Source: Clostridia bacterium (lineage in GTDB: Bacteria; Bacillota; Clostridia; Oscillospirales; CAG-272). From it: a stretch of DNA of 52,749 bases. The position numbers and the translations under genes are program-made. Positions 44,025-52,749 of the stretch are shown here, one piece after another. Under the pieces are notes generated by a model that saw nothing but the letters and a program-made list of their open reading frames with translations, was not told where the DNA came from and ran no database searches. Each line of letters begins with the position of its first letter. Position 1 is the stretch's first letter. The stretch is taken from assembly GCA_017621655.1 (NCBI GenBank), contig JAGASS010000002.1, positions 1 to 52,749 on the forward strand, in the 5' to 3' direction.

Positions 44025-44615
44025 ATGAAAAGAATTTTAGTTTTACTTCTTTCGCTTGTTTTAACGGTATCAATGTTTTCGTGCAGCAAGCCGAAGCCGC
44101 TTAAAATAAGCGAGGAAGAAGCGTACGAGGTGCTTTGTGACCTCGTTCCGCGTTCGTATGAATTTAACGTCATCTTTTTCGGAGAGGGACTACCTCACGA
44201 ACACGGCGAGTATGAAGACACGACTTACGTCGAGGTCGACCTCGGTGAGAGCAAATACTCATCGATACCCGAAATCAAGGTCGAGGTCGAAAGAGTATAT
44301 TCGAAAAGATACCTGAAATCGATATACGTAAATATGTTCGTCGGATCGAAGACGACGAGCAGTGACGGACTTCTCGATAACGACGTCAGCCCTCGGTATA
44401 AGGAAATTGAAGGTAAGCTGATGATCGACGCAAGCTACGACGAGGTAAATATTATGGGTAAATTGACCGTCGTATCGACGGATGTCGTAAAGAAGACGCC
44501 GAAATACGTCAGCGTTGACGCAGTCTGCCAAGACGAAAACGGAAACGAAATACAAAAGCGTTTCTTTTTGACACTTGAAAACGGAGTCTGGCTGCTTGAC
44601 GGCCCGACTTATTGA
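44025..44615 (+). CDS. Lipoprotein of unknown function
   Basis: 196 residues. The signal peptide has lipobox MFSC with Cys20. The rest is a beta-rich domain with many Tyr, Val and acidic residues and no motif that I recognise; the ISEEEAYEVL phrase after the anchor is common in Firmicute lipoproteins. It lies between the SLOG gene and recA with gaps of 12 and 16 bp, so it is co-transcribed with both. Confidence 0.75.
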   Translation: MKRILVLLLSLVLTVSMFSCSKPKPLKISEEEAYEVLCDLVPRSYEFNVIFFGEGLPHEHGEYEDTTYVEVDLGESKYSSIPEIKVEVERVYSKRYLKSIYVNMFVGSKTTSSDGLLDNDVSPRYKEIEGKLMIDASYDEVNIMGKLTVVSTDVVKKTPKYVSVDAVCQDENGNEIQKRFFLTLENGVWLLDGPTY

Positions 44616-44631
44616 TAAGGAGAATTAAATT

Positions 44632-45726
44632 ATGGCTAAAGCAACACCTAAAAAGCCGGTAGAAATGCCCGGCACCGATGCTGAAAAGAAAAAGGCACTT
44701 GACGTTGCAATTACACAGATCACGAAGCAGTACGGACAGGGTGCGATCATGCGTCTCGGCGAAAACAACGCCATGAGCGTAAGCGCCATCCCGACCGGTT
44801 CGCTTACCCTCGACCTCGCGCTTGGTATAGGCGGAGTTCCGAAGGGTAGAATAGTTGAGATATACGGTCCCGAGTCCTCGGGTAAAACTACGATCGCGCT
44901 CCACATTGCCGCCGAAGCACAGAAGCAGGGCGGCGTTGCGGCGTTCGTTGACGCAGAGCACGCGCTTGATCCTGTTTACGCGAAGGCGCTCGGTGTTGAT
45001 ATTGATAACCTTCTCGTTTCTCAGCCCGACAGCGGTGAGCAGGCACTCGAAATTACCGAGGCGCTCGTTCGCTCGGGTGCGGTAGACGTGCTTGTAGTTG
45101 ACTCGGTTGCGGCTCTCGTTCCTCAGGTCGAGATCGACGGTGATATGGGCGACTCTAACGTCGGAGTTCACGCGCGTCTTATGTCGCAGGCAATGCGTAA
45201 GCTTTCGGGCGCTATCTCGAAGTCGAACGTTGTCGTTATCTTCATAAACCAGCTTCGCCAGAAGATCGGCGTTATGTACGGTAACCCCGAAACGACAACG
45301 GGTGGAACTGCACTTAAGTTCTACGCGTCGGTTCGTATCGACATCCGCCGCTCCGAGGTTCTCAAGAACGGATCGGAGCCGTACGGTAGCCGTACCAAGT
45401 GTAAGATCGTTAAGAACAAGGTCGCTCCCCCCTTCAAGACCGCAGAGTTCGATATAATCTACGGCAAGGGAATCAACCGCTCGGGCGAGATCATGGATAT
45501 CGGTACCGAGCTTGGAATCATTGAAAAGGGCGGCTCGTGGTTCTCCTATAACGGAACCCGTCTCGGACAGGGACGCGATAATGCGCTCGCATTCCTTGAA
45601 AGCAATCCCGAGATGTTTAGCGAGGTAGAGGAAAAGATCAAGAAGGCGCTGACGGGCGACGAAGCATCGAACGAAGTTTCGCTCGACGAGGACGACTTCG
45701 AGTTCGATCTTGACGACGATGTATAA
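44632..45726 (+). CDS. recA: Recombinase RecA
   Basis: 364 residues. It forms filaments on single-stranded DNA, catalyses strand exchange and triggers LexA self-cleavage. Walker A is GPESSGKTT (about 79-87); [12 protein letters not shown] and [21 protein letters not shown] (L2 region, read in two overlapping parts) are diagnostic. The C terminus is strongly acidic ([13 protein letters not shown]). The start is behind AAGGAG. The recX start is coupled through an 8-bp overlap. Confidence 0.98.
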   Translation: MAKATPKKPVEMPGTDAEKKKALDVAITQITKQYGQGAIMRLGENNAMSVSAIPTGSLTLDLALGIGGVPKGRIVEIYGPESSGKTTIALHIAAEAQKQGGVAAFVDAEHALDPVYAKALGVDIDNLLVSQPDSGEQALEITEALVRSGAVDVLVVDSVAALVPQVEIDGDMGDSNVGVHARLMSQAMRKLSGAISKSNVVVIFINQLRQKIGVMYGNPETTTGGTALKFYASVRIDIRRSEVLKNGSEPYGSRTKCKIVKNKVAPPFKTAEFDIIYGKGINRSGEIMDIGTELGIIEKGGSWFSYNGTRLGQGRDNALAFLESNPEMFSEVEEKIKKALTGDEASNEVSLDEDDFEFDLDDDV

Positions 45727-46210
45727 AAAACGCAGAGCACTTGCACCGTCTGACCCTGAAAAGGCGTACGGCGCGGCGCTTCGCACGGCGATGAATATCG
45801 TCGGATACAAGGATAATACGCTCTATCAGCTAAGAACCAAGCTGACCGAGCGCGGCTATTCCGAAACGACGGTAAACGACGTTTGCGAGTTTATGATCGC
45901 AAAGGGATATATAAACGACACGCGCGTTATATTCCGATTCGCGCGCTCGCTTGCCTTGAACAAGCTTTACGGCAAGCGCAGAATAATGCAAGAGCTTTCG
46001 CTTCGGCACTTTACTTCCGAGGCGTACGATGCGTTCACCTTTGACAGCGACGAGCTTGAGGACGTAGATTTTGCGGAGATCTGCCTTAAGCTTTTGAAGA
46101 AGAAGGGCGGAGCGCGTGACGATAAGACCTTTGCCTGTCTTATGCGATATGGACATTCGACGTCGGATATAAAGGAAGCATACAAAAGACTTGAAAATGA
46201 GGATGAATAA
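45719..46210 (+). CDS. recX: Regulatory protein RecX
   Basis: 163 residues. RecX modulates RecA filament growth. The helical repeats of the family are visible: [19 protein letters not shown] with a later KGYIND, then [17 protein letters not shown]. Immediate coupling to recA supports the assignment. ATG at 45719 is chosen over TTG at 45710. The stop lies one base before the TSCPD gene start. Confidence 0.9.
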   Translation: MYKKRRALAPSDPEKAYGAALRTAMNIVGYKDNTLYQLRTKLTERGYSETTVNDVCEFMIAKGYINDTRVIFRFARSLALNKLYGKRRIMQELSLRHFTSEAYDAFTFDSDELEDVDFAEICLKLLKKKGGARDDKTFACLMRYGHSTSDIKEAYKRLENEDE

Positions 46211-46211
46211 A

Positions 46212-46463
46212 ATGACGAAACACGAATATAAAACGAACGGTACCTGCTCGCGCAAGATAATTTTCGAGCTTGACGACGAAAATAAGGTACACAACGTGGT
46301 CTTCGAGGGCGGTTGCCACGGAAATCTCCAGGGCATCGGCAAGCTCGTCGAGGGCATGGACGCTGCCGAGGTAATCAAGCGCGTCGAGGGCATCAAGTGC
46401 GGCTTCAAGCAGACCTCTTGCCCCGATCAGCTTTCAAAGGCGCTGACAGCGGCGGTTAAATAA
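46212..46463 (+). CDS. TSCPD domain protein (TIGR03905 family)
   Basis: 83 residues from ATG 46212, one base past recX, with GAGGA eight bases upstream; three earlier in-frame starts lie inside recX. The four cysteines are in family order: GTCSRKI, GGCHGNLQGIGKLVEGM and IKCGFKQTSCPDQLSKAL. TSCPD domains occur alone or at the end of ribonucleotide reductases; the small proteins probably bind metal. Function unknown. Confidence 0.88.
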   Translation: MTKHEYKTNGTCSRKIIFELDDENKVHNVVFEGGCHGNLQGIGKLVEGMDAAEVIKRVEGIKCGFKQTSCPDQLSKALTAAVK

Positions 46464-46472
46464 GGAGAATAA

Positions 46473-46510
46473 TGCGGGGAGAAACTTTTTGAAAAAAGTT
46501 TCTCCCCGCA
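46473..46510 (+). terminator. Long terminator-like hairpin after the recA operon
   Basis: An 18-bp stem starting TGCGGGGAGAAAC and ending GTTTCTCCCCGCA, followed by a CCCC and T-rich stretch. It ends the SLOG-recA operon. Confidence 0.75.
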
Positions 46511-46539
46511 CCCCTTTTCAAAAACTTTTGTAAGCCCGA

Positions 46540-46845
46540 AACTCCGTTTCGGGCGGTGTTATATCGACTCTATTCCGGGGCGTGCAAAAATTGTGCACGT
46601 TATTGTAGGGGGCGACGTCCTCGACGCCCCGTTCAAAAGAAATGTAACATCGTTCTGGTGCGGCGGGAGCAAGCCCGCCCTACGGTAGTAGATCGAACGT
46701 TGTCTTGCCTTCCCCTCAGGGGAAGGTGTCAACCAAAGGTTGACGGATGAGGTGTAGCCGTCGCAGACGGCGTTATACCTTCTCCAGCTGGAGAAGGTAT
46801 AATATCACTCGAAGCATTAAGACATGTTTGTAGGGGCGACCGTTA
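46540..46845. repeat. Dispersed intergenic repeat block 2
   Basis: The gene-free gap 46464-46917 contains copies of the same modules as at the window start: TGTAGGGGGCGACGTCC with its partner CGACGCCCC (46603-46630), GCGGCGGGAGCAAGCCC (46647-46683), the CCTTCCCCT module ending GGATGAGGTGT (46708-46755), CCTTCTCCAGCTGGAGAAGG (46779-46798) and a partial TGTAGGGGCGACC (46829). Open frames crossing it are not supported. Confidence 0.8.
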
Positions 46846-46869
46846 AGAAACAATCTATATACAAAAATA

Positions 46870-46896
46870 GACCTCCGCGTTTGCGGAGGTCTTGTT
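46870..46896 (-). terminator. Terminator of the ECF S component gene
   Basis: Stem GACCTCCGC/GCGGAGGTC with loop GTTT and T-runs on both sides, 22 bp past the stop codon. Confidence 0.8.
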
Positions 46897-46917
46897 TTGC
46901 GTGTATTTTCTTCCTTA

Positions 46918-47520
46918 TTATATATAGGACTTATCGTTGCGCATTTTTTTACCGATCAGAATGATCCTGTGAGCGACCGTCGAGAAGATGAGGCAAATGC
47001 CAAGCTCGACGAAGAAGTTAGCACCGATGAGCGTTAAAAATACGTAGGAGATCATATCTGCTCCCGCACCGGTTGCCCAGCCCTTGATTCCGGGGAAGAA
47101 TATTGTAAATGATGCAAGCGTGAAGACTGCGGTATTGACAACGGGGCAGAGAACAGATGAGGTGATGATCGCGGCGAGAGAGTTTTTCTTTTCGATCAGC
47201 TTGAACATAAGTCCGCTAACCCAGCCCGCAAGCGCGCCTTTCAGAAGAACAACTATCACGGTCTGAACTACGCCGAACGCGTAGAACGCCGATGCCTGTC
47301 CCGTTACGATGACGACAAGCCCGAAGATGAAGCCGAGCCAAAGTCCTGCGACCGGACCGAGCATCGCGGCACCGATAACTATCGGAACGAGCGCGAACGC
47401 TCCAACGTTAAATCCGATCGGTATTATAAGTCCTATACACTGAAAGACTGCAACAAGCGCGGTCATAAGTGCGAGAAGAGTTAAGTTTTTTACGTTTGTT
47501 AGGGATCTTGCTTTTTTCAA
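46918..47520 (-). CDS. ECF transporter S component
   Basis: 200 residues with about six membrane helices, including the family text IPIGFNVGAFALVPIVIGA (about 32-50) and GPVAGLWLGFIFGL. It is the substrate-binding membrane subunit of an energy-coupling-factor vitamin importer and would share the general EcfA/EcfT module encoded elsewhere. The substrate (folate, pantothenate or other) is not readable and no riboswitch is visible upstream. Start is a TTG with AAAGGAAG ahead. Confidence 0.85.
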   Translation of the reverse strand: MKKARSLTNVKNLTLLALMTALVAVFQCIGLIIPIGFNVGAFALVPIVIGAAMLGPVAGLWLGFIFGLVVIVTGQASAFYAFGVVQTVIVVLLKGALAGWVSGLMFKLIEKKNSLAAIITSSVLCPVVNTAVFTLASFTIFFPGIKGWATGAGADMISYVFLTLIGANFFVELGICLIFSTVAHRIILIGKKMRNDKSYI

Positions 47521-47556
47521 TTTTGTCGCTTCCTTTCGCGGATTTAGAATAACAAT

Positions 47557-47585
47557 ATAATATCACCTCGTTAGTCAAAAGTCAA
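47557..47585 (-). promoter_or_regulatory. Promoter of the ECF S component gene
   Basis: On the minus strand TTGACT (47585-47580) and TATTAT (47562-47557) with a 17-bp spacer. Confidence 0.65.
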
Positions 47586-47675
47586 GAAAGCGAGATGAAA
47601 AAATTCAATTTAGGAGGAAAATATATGAATAAATTGTAAATTATTTCAAAATTCAAAAATTCCTGCATTTTCCTA

Positions 47676-47704
47676 TTGCATTTTATTAATTAATACTGTA
47701 TAAT
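47676..47704 (+). promoter_or_regulatory. Promoter of the S10 ribosomal operon
   Basis: TTGCAT at 47676-47681 and TATAAT at 47699-47704 with a 17-bp spacer, in an A/T-rich tract. Confidence 0.75.
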
Positions 47705-48093
47705 TGAAAAGCTTGATGTGCGTTGAAGCGGAAGGTTGCTCCAAAGACAGCTACAGTTCAGTCGGAGGAGGTAATTTCCGTGGAGTATGTCCGTGTCCAA
47801 GTCAGCTTTTCGTCAAGGAAACCGGTCTATCCGGGTAATATCGGACAGGCTGAGATATCTTGGCGGCGGTTTGCCGAGGACTACAAACGGGCGGATGGAA
47901 ATCGGACTGTGATGGATCGAAGGATCCCACGCGCTGCTCACGGCGTGTGTTCCGAAGGGTTTTTATGCAGGATTGCATGCTGAAAAAACTTCGGGTTTAA
48001 TTTAGGCCGAGTGAAGAAACACCCGGCTGAGTGTTCAGATTTTCGCCCCATTTTAGTTGCATCAGCAGCAATATTAAAAAGGAGGCAAAAACG
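47705..48093 (+). promoter_or_regulatory. Long structured leader of the S10 operon
   Basis: About 390 nt without a convincing gene between the promoter and rpsJ. It contains several potential stems, including CACGC/GCGTG near 47930 and the long hairpin at 47952-47994. In E. coli the S10 leader is bound by L4; a similar autoregulation is possible here but not shown. Confidence 0.55.
47952..47994 (+). terminator. Attenuator-like hairpin in the S10 leader
   Basis: CCGAAG, then TTTTT, pairs with AAAAA and CTTCGG, enclosing ATGCA/TGCAT, followed by GTTTAATTT. It could act as an attenuator within the leader. Confidence 0.45.
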
Positions 48094-48402
48094 ATGGCAG
48101 TACAGGAGAAACTCAGAGTCAGACTCAAGAGCTATGATCACTTTCTCATCGATCAGGCGGCAGAGAAGATCGTAGAGACCGCAAAGCGTAACGGCGCAAC
48201 GGTTTCGGGACCTATTCCGCTTCCTACCGAAAAGGAGATCATCACCATTCTTCGCGCAGTTCATAAGTATAAGGACAGCCGCGAGCAGTTTGAACTCAGA
48301 ACTCACAAGAGACTCATTGACATAATCAAGCCCTCTGCGAAGACCGTAGAAGCGCTTATGAGTCTGGAGCTCCCCGCAGGCGTTCAGATCGACATCAAGT
48401 AA
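48094..48402 (+). CDS. rpsJ: Small subunit ribosomal protein S10
   Basis: 102 residues, usual length. It takes part in tRNA binding and, with NusB, in antitermination. The family text [20 protein letters not shown] (residues about 9-28) and [10 protein letters not shown] are complete. ATG at 48094 has AAAGGAGG upstream; a longer in-frame reading starting at 48031 lacks one and is rejected. It leads the S10 operon. Confidence 0.97.
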   Translation: MAVQEKLRVRLKSYDHFLIDQAAEKIVETAKRNGATVSGPIPLPTEKEIITILRAVHKYKDSREQFELRTHKRLIDIIKPSAKTVEALMSLELPAGVQIDIK

Positions 48403-48459
48403 TCCTTAATAAATAAGGATAGATCGAACCCGAGGGAAAGCCCCGAGGTTTTATGTCAA

Positions 48460-48489
48460 GTTGAGGCACACGGCCTTGCGTGCTTCAAC
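48460..48489 (+). promoter_or_regulatory. Hairpin between rpsJ and rplC
   Basis: GTTGAGGCACAC pairs with GCGTGCTTCAAC with a six-base loop, and CGAGGG/CCCCGAGG-type text lies just upstream. It sits in a 115-bp gap that is unusually long for this operon. Processing or regulatory role possible. Confidence 0.45.
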
Positions 48490-48517
48490 CAATAACTAAA
48501 ATCAGGAGGAAAACAAA

Positions 48518-49147
48518 ATGAAAAAAGGCATTATCGGCAAGAAGATCGGTATGACTCAGATCTTCGACGCAAACGGCAACGTGATCCCCGTTACGGTGAT
48601 CGAAGCCGGCCCCTGCACGGTTACTCAGAAGAAGACCGTGGAGACTGATGGTTACGATGCAATCCAGCTCGGATTCATGGACGTAGCCGAAAAGAAGCTT
48701 ACCAAACCCGAAGCAGGTCACTTTGCAAAAGCTGGCGTTTCCTGCAAGAAGCACCTCAAGGAATTCCGTCTTGATGACATTTCCGGATTTAACACGGGCG
48801 ATACCGTCACCGCTGACATCTTTGCAGCAGGTGAAAAGGTCGACGTTACCGGCATCACCAAGGGTCACGGATACTCCGGTGTTATCAAGCGTTGGAATCA
48901 CCACCACCTCAGAATGACTCACGGTACCGGCCCTATCCACCGTCAGCCCGGTTCTATGGGCGTTATCGACCCCGCACACATCTTCAAGAACAAGAAGATG
49001 GCAGGTCAGTACGGTAACGAGCAGGTAACCGTTCTCAATCTTAGCATCGCCAAGATCGATGCGGAAAAGAACATCATCGCAGTTAAGGGCGCAGTTCCCG
49101 GAGCTCGCGGCGGTATCGTCTTCATCCGCAACGCCGTCAAGGCCTAA
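48518..49147 (+). CDS. rplC: Large subunit ribosomal protein L3
   Basis: 209 residues. It folds near the peptidyl transferase centre and is needed early in 50S assembly. [12 protein letters not shown] opens the protein and the loop with [14 protein letters not shown] (about 143-156) is present. AGGAGG lies eight bases upstream of the ATG. Confidence 0.97.
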   Translation: MKKGIIGKKIGMTQIFDANGNVIPVTVIEAGPCTVTQKKTVETDGYDAIQLGFMDVAEKKLTKPEAGHFAKAGVSCKKHLKEFRLDDISGFNTGDTVTADIFAAGEKVDVTGITKGHGYSGVIKRWNHHHLRMTHGTGPIHRQPGSMGVIDPAHIFKNKKMAGQYGNEQVTVLNLSIAKIDAEKNIIAVKGAVPGARGGIVFIRNAVKA

Positions 49148-49167
49148 TCGGAAGGAGGAAATTAACG

Positions 49168-49791
49168 ATGCCGAATGTAAAGGTTGTTAATATGAAGGGC
49201 GCCGAAGTCGGAACCATTGATCTTTCCGAAAAGGTATTTGGCGCAGAAGTAAACGGCGCAGTGCTTCACACTGCAGTTCGTGCTTACCTTATGAATCAGA
49301 GACAGGGTACTCAGTCCGCTCTCACTCGCACCGAGGTTTCGGGCGGCGGAAAGAAGCCCTGGAGACAGAAGGGAACCGGCCGCGCAAGACAGGGCTCGAC
49401 CCGTGCTCCTCAGTGGACACACGGCGGCGTAGTCTTCGCTCCCAAGCCCCGTTCCTACAGAGTCACCATCAACAAGAAGGTTAGACAGCAGGCACTTATG
49501 AGCGCTCTCTCCGCAAAGGTTGCAGGTAACGACCTCGTAGTCGTTGACGCTATCGTAGCTGAAGAGTACAAGACCAAGGTAATGGCAGAGATGCTTACCG
49601 CAGTCGGCGCAAAGAAGAAGGTCCTCGTCGTTCTTGCTGACAATGACGCAAAGGTCATCGGCTCCTTCGCAAACATCGAGGGCGCTAAGACCACACAGAC
49701 CAACACCATCAACGTTTACGACATTCTCAATGCAGACACGCTCGTAATCGCAAAGGGTGCTGTTGAAAAGATCGAGGAGGTGTACGCATAA
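49168..49791 (+). CDS. rplD: Large subunit ribosomal protein L4
   Basis: 207 residues. It lines the exit tunnel and in some bacteria regulates the S10 operon. The loop with [20 protein letters not shown] (about 72-91) is diagnostic. GGAGG precedes the ATG, and the stop overlaps the rplW start by one base. Confidence 0.97.
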   Translation: MPNVKVVNMKGAEVGTIDLSEKVFGAEVNGAVLHTAVRAYLMNQRQGTQSALTRTEVSGGGKKPWRQKGTGRARQGSTRAPQWTHGGVVFAPKPRSYRVTINKKVRQQALMSALSAKVAGNDLVVVDAIVAEEYKTKVMAEMLTAVGAKKKVLVVLADNDAKVIGSFANIEGAKTTQTNTINVYDILNADTLVIAKGAVEKIEEVYA

Positions 49792-50087
49792 TGAAGAACG
49801 TATACGATATTATCCGTCGCCCCGTCATCACCGAGGAATCTATGACTCTCGCATCCGAGAAGAAATATGTCTTCGAGGTAATGAAGAGCGCAACCAAGCC
49901 CGAGATTGCAAATGCAGTCGAAACCGTTTTCGAAGGCGTTAAGGTCGCTTCCGTAAACACTATCAACATGAAGAAGAAGCCCAAGAGACTCGGAGTCCAC
50001 TTCGGTTACACTTCCGAATGGAAGAAGGCAATCGTAACCTTGACCGAAGACTCCAAGACTATCGAGTTCTTCGATGGCATGTATTAA
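49791..50087 (+). CDS. rplW: Large subunit ribosomal protein L23
   Basis: 98 residues. It lies at the tunnel exit and docks signal recognition particle and trigger factor. [12 protein letters not shown] opens the protein and [18 protein letters not shown] follows. The start overlaps the rplD stop. Confidence 0.96.
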   Translation: MKNVYDIIRRPVITEESMTLASEKKYVFEVMKSATKPEIANAVETVFEGVKVASVNTINMKKKPKRLGVHFGYTSEWKKAIVTLTEDSKTIEFFDGMY

Positions 50088-50102
50088 GAAGGAGTGATAT
50101 AA

Positions 50103-50936
50103 ATGGCAGTAAAAACATTTAAGCCGACTACTCCGTCGAGAAGAAACATGTCTGTACCCTCTTTCGATGAGGTGACCAAGAGCACCCCCGAAAAGAGTCT
50201 TATAGTTACCAAGAAGAAGCATGCCGGACGTAACAGCTACGGCAGAATCACCGTTCGTCACCAGGGCGGCGGTAACAAGCTTAAGTACAGAATCATCGAT
50301 TTCAAGAGAGCTGAGACAAACGAGCCCGCAACTGTTATCGGCGTCGAGTACGACCCTAACAGAACCGCGTACATCGCACTTCTCCAGCACGCAGACGGTC
50401 ACAAGAGCTACATCCTCGCTCCCGCAGGTGTAACCGACGGCGACAAGATCTACTCCGGCGCTGATTCCGATATCAAGCCCGGTAACACTCTTCCGATTGC
50501 CAACATTCCCGTTGGTACTCTTATCCACAACATCGAGCTTTACCCCGGTAAGGGCGGTCAGCTTGTTCGTACCGCAGGCGCAGCTGCACAGCTGATGGCT
50601 AAGGAAAACGGCATGGCTCAGGTCCGTCTCCCCTCCGGAGAAGTAAGACTTGTTCGTCTTGAGTGCAAGGCAACGATCGGTCAGATCGGTAACATCGAGC
50701 ACGAGACCATCAAGATCGGTAAGGCCGGTAAAAAGCGTCACATGGGCATTCGTCCTACCGTCCGCGGTTCTGTCATGAACCCCTGCGACCACCCTCACGG
50801 TGGTGGTGAGGGCCGTGCGCCCATCGGTAGACCGGGACCTGTAACTCCTTGGGGCAAGCCTGCTCTCGGATACAAGACCCGTAACAAGAAGGCCAAGACG
50901 AATCAGTTCATCGTAAAACGCAGAAACGGTAAATAA
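50103..50936 (+). CDS. rplB: Large subunit ribosomal protein L2
   Basis: 277 residues. It is essential for subunit joining and peptide-bond formation. [12 protein letters not shown] (about 41-52) and the C-terminal [19 protein letters not shown] (about 224-242), which carries the conserved histidine, are complete. GGAGTG precedes the ATG. Confidence 0.98.
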   Translation: MAVKTFKPTTPSRRNMSVPSFDEVTKSTPEKSLIVTKKKHAGRNSYGRITVRHQGGGNKLKYRIIDFKRAETNEPATVIGVEYDPNRTAYIALLQHADGHKSYILAPAGVTDGDKIYSGADSDIKPGNTLPIANIPVGTLIHNIELYPGKGGQLVRTAGAAAQLMAKENGMAQVRLPSGEVRLVRLECKATIGQIGNIEHETIKIGKAGKKRHMGIRPTVRGSVMNPCDHPHGGGEGRAPIGRPGPVTPWGKPALGYKTRNKKAKTNQFIVKRRNGK

Positions 50937-50949
50937 GGAGGCAACATAA

Positions 50950-51231
50950 ATGAGCAGAAGCCTGAAAAAGGGACCTTTTGTCGAAGAAAAGCTCTTCACT
51001 CGCATCGAAGCGATGAACGCAGCTAACGACAAGAAGGTTATCAAGACATGGTCAAGAGCTTCCACAATATTTCCCGAGTTCGTTGGACACACGATCGCAG
51101 TTCACGACGGTAAGAAGCACGTTCCGGTATACATCACCGAGGACATGGTAGGTCACAAGCTTGGAGAGTTCGCTCCTACGAGAACCTTCAAGGGACATGC
51201 CGGCTCCAAGACGTCCAATAACGGTAAATAA
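50950..51231 (+). CDS. rpsS: Small subunit ribosomal protein S19
   Basis: 93 residues. It binds 16S rRNA at the head with S13. [13 protein letters not shown] at the N terminus and [20 protein letters not shown] (about 35-54) are typical. GGAGG lies upstream of the ATG. Confidence 0.97.
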   Translation: MSRSLKKGPFVEEKLFTRIEAMNAANDKKVIKTWSRASTIFPEFVGHTIAVHDGKKHVPVYITEDMVGHKLGEFAPTRTFKGHAGSKTSNNGK

Positions 51232-51245
51232 TGGGGGTAACAAAA

Positions 51246-51587
51246 ATGGAAGCAAAAGCTAAGGTTCAATTTGTAAGGATCTCCCCCCGCAAGGTTAAGA
51301 TCGTTCTCGACCTCGTAAGAGGCAAGAAGGTTGCTGACGCTGCGGCGATCCTTAAGCACACCCCGAAGGCGGCTTCGGAGTACGTATACAAGCTCGTTAA
51401 GAGCGCAGCCGCAAATGCTGAAAACAACTTCGGCATGGATCCCGAAAAGCTCTATGTTTCTGAGTGCTACGTTTGCCCCGGTCCTACTCTCAAGCGCATG
51501 ATGCCGAGAGCAAAGGGAAGCGGCGACAGAATACTCAAGAGAACGAGCCACATCACGCTTGTCGTGAAGGAAAAAGAAGTTAAGTAA
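51246..51587 (+). CDS. rplV: Large subunit ribosomal protein L22
   Basis: 113 residues from ATG 51246, which has GGGGG seven bases ahead; an in-frame ATG at 51231 overlaps the rpsS stop and is less likely. It reaches into the exit tunnel and is a site of macrolide resistance changes. [17 protein letters not shown] and the C-terminal [19 protein letters not shown] are complete. Confidence 0.96.
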   Translation: MEAKAKVQFVRISPRKVKIVLDLVRGKKVADAAAILKHTPKAASEYVYKLVKSAAANAENNFGMDPEKLYVSECYVCPGPTLKRMMPRAKGSGDRILKRTSHITLVVKEKEVK

Positions 51588-51601
51588 AGGAGGCAGAGCA
51601 A

Positions 51602-52429
51602 GTGGGTCAGAAAGTTAATCCTCACGGTTTCCGTGTTGGAGTTATTAAAGACTGGAATTCGAGATGGTTCACTAAGGACGAGTCCTTCGGCGATACCCTC
51701 GTTTCAGACTACAATGTAAGAAAATTCCTTAAAGAAAAATATAAGGAATCCGGCGTACCGAAGATCGAGATCGAGCGCGACAACAAGCGCGTAAGAGTCT
51801 TCCTTCACTGCGCTAAGCCCGGACTTGTAATCGGTCGCGGCGGTGCCGAGATCGATAAGCTCAAGCTCGAGCTCGAGGCAATGGTCGGCATGCCTGTCCT
51901 CGTAAACGTTGTCGAGGTCAAGAACCCCGACGTAAATGCACAGCTCGTTGCTGAAAGCATCGCAAAGCAGCTCGAAGGACGCGCATCCTTCCGCCGCGCA
52001 ATGAAGATGTCCATTCAGCGTACCATGCGTATGGGTGCTAAGGGTATCAAGGTTACTTGCTCCGGTCGTCTTGCAGGCGCCGAGATCGCAAGAACCGAGC
52101 ACTACCATGAAGGTTCTATTCCGCTTCAGACTCTCCGTGCCGATATCGACTACGGTTTCGCAGAGGCAAACACCACCTACGGTAAGATCGGCGTAAAGAC
52201 GTGGGTCTACAAGGGTGAGGTTCTCCGCGACACCGGAAAGAAGACACGCTTTGCAGAGGCAAAGATCGAGGCTCCCAAGCAGGAAAGACGCGGCGACCGC
52301 CGCGACCGCAAGCCCGGCTTCAAGGGCGACCGTAAGCCCGGATTCAATAAGAATCAGGGCAACCGTCAGGGCGGTTTCAAGAACAACCGTCAGGGCGCAC
52401 CCGCGAACAAAGAGGGAGGCGACAAATAA
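51602..52429 (+). CDS. rpsC: Small subunit ribosomal protein S3, with extended tail
   Basis: 275 residues from a GTG start behind AAAGGAGG. The N-terminal domain, the KH domain with [14 protein letters not shown] (about 75-88) and the C-terminal domain ending near residue 220 are normal. About 50 further residues are basic and disordered-looking, rich in Arg, Gly, Lys and Asn ([25 protein letters not shown]). S3 lies at the mRNA entry. The stop is coupled to rplP by one base. Confidence 0.96.
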   Translation: MGQKVNPHGFRVGVIKDWNSRWFTKDESFGDTLVSDYNVRKFLKEKYKESGVPKIEIERDNKRVRVFLHCAKPGLVIGRGGAEIDKLKLELEAMVGMPVLVNVVEVKNPDVNAQLVAESIAKQLEGRASFRRAMKMSIQRTMRMGAKGIKVTCSGRLAGAEIARTEHYHEGSIPLQTLRADIDYGFAEANTTYGKIGVKTWVYKGEVLRDTGKKTRFAEAKIEAPKQERRGDRRDRKPGFKGDRKPGFNKNQGNRQGGFKNNRQGAPANKEGGDK

Positions 52430-52749
52430 TGTTAATGCCTAAGAGAGTTAAGTTCAGACGTGTTCAGCGCGGCAGAATGAAGGGTACAGCCCACCGCGGT
52501 AACACTCTGGCATACGGTGATTTCGGTCTTGTGGCAACACAGCCCGCATGGATCACCTCCAACCAGATAGAAGCTGCCCGTATCGCGATGACTCGTTTCA
52601 CCAAGCGTTCCGGACAGGTTTGGATCAAGATATTCCCCGACAAGCCCGTAACTGATAAGCCCCTGGGAGTTCGAATGGGTTCCGGTAAGGGCGCTCCTGA
52701 GTACTGGGTAGCTGTTGTAAAGCCCGGCAGAGTTATGTTTGAGATCGCC
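52429..52749 (+). CDS. rplP: Large subunit ribosomal protein L16, cut by window end
   Basis: 107 codons are visible from ATG 52429, which overlaps the rpsC stop by one base; the 3' end lies beyond the window. [19 protein letters not shown] opens the protein and [19 protein letters not shown] (about 83-101) is the family mark. L16 shapes the tRNA-binding site of the large subunit. Confidence 0.95.
   Translation, partial: MLMPKRVKFRRVQRGRMKGTAHRGNTLAYGDFGLVATQPAWITSNQIEAARIAMTRFTKRSGQVWIKIFPDKPVTDKPLGVRMGSGKGAPEYWVAVVKPGRVMFEIA

Noticed and set aside
47521..47660. Vitamin riboswitch ahead of the ECF S component
   Set aside because: The leader is only about 30 nt from the predicted promoter; no room for a riboswitch.
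47723..47983. Frame of 86 codons in the S10 leader
   Set aside because: No proper start with ribosome site; the region is better explained as a structured leader.
49716..51092. Minus-strand frame across the ribosomal proteins L4, L23 and L2
   Set aside because: Antisense to highly conserved ribosomal genes.

Overview
The window looks like chromosome from an anaerobic, spore-forming, monoderm Firmicute of class Clostridia, probably an uncultured gut lineage. This rests on gene content: spoIIP and gpr (sporulation and germination), a SigH-like sigma factor, DUF4364, a TSCPD protein, Mini-RNase III, an ECF-type vitamin S component, an LtaS-like polymerase and a canonical S10 ribosomal operon. 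Most genes have AGGAGG-type ribosome sites and TTGACA/TATAAT promoters with 17-bp spacers. Species cannot be named from the sequence.

Layout. 1-409: dispersed intergenic repeats. 410-1348 (-): membrane-anchored alpha/beta hydrolase. 1485-6689 (+): MoxR ATPase, DUF58 and transglutaminase cluster, then mrnC. 6856-10372 (+): an AT-richer cassette of membrane proteins built from duplicated and shuffled domains. 10405-12630 (-): gpr, spoIIP and a small protein. 12868-17337 (+): peptide-binding lipoprotein, DUF4364, SigH-like sigma factor, zinc-ribbon protein and a membrane protein. 17385-21989: rhamnose module with a divergent AraC regulator and rhaB-rhaA-rhaD. 22023-22492: intergenic palindromes. 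22493-23194 (-): lipoprotein with a long structured leader. 23423-25902 (-): 7TM-LuxR regulator, an MFS transporter broken by a one-base frameshift, and a small membrane protein. 26135-30343 (+): a 1402-residue secreted, membrane-anchored, extremely cysteine-rich protein. 30534-37102 (+): upp, pncC, ltaS-like, proBAC and rnhA. 37227-39507 (+): acyl-CoA ligase and TetR regulator. 39619-40905 (+): galactokinase. 41088-43247 (+): YhaN-like ATPase. 43500-46463 (+): SLOG protein, lipoprotein, recA, recX and a TSCPD protein behind a promoter that carries a LexA-like box. 46918-47520 (-): ECF S component. 47676-52749 (+): S10 operon (rpsJ to the start of rplP) with a leader of about 390 nt.

How the genes work together. 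The MoxR/DUF58/transglutaminase trio is a recurrent envelope module. The rha genes convert L-rhamnose to dihydroxyacetone phosphate and lactaldehyde, but no transporter lies in the window. proBAC is a complete glutamate-to-proline route. The recA promoter palindrome suggests that a SLOG protein and a lipoprotein are co-induced with DNA repair. The least described parts are the cysteine-rich protein with its divergent 7TM-LuxR/MFS neighbours and shared operator-like sites, and the domain-shuffled membrane cassette at 6856-10372. All functional calls come from motif reading; no database search was run.
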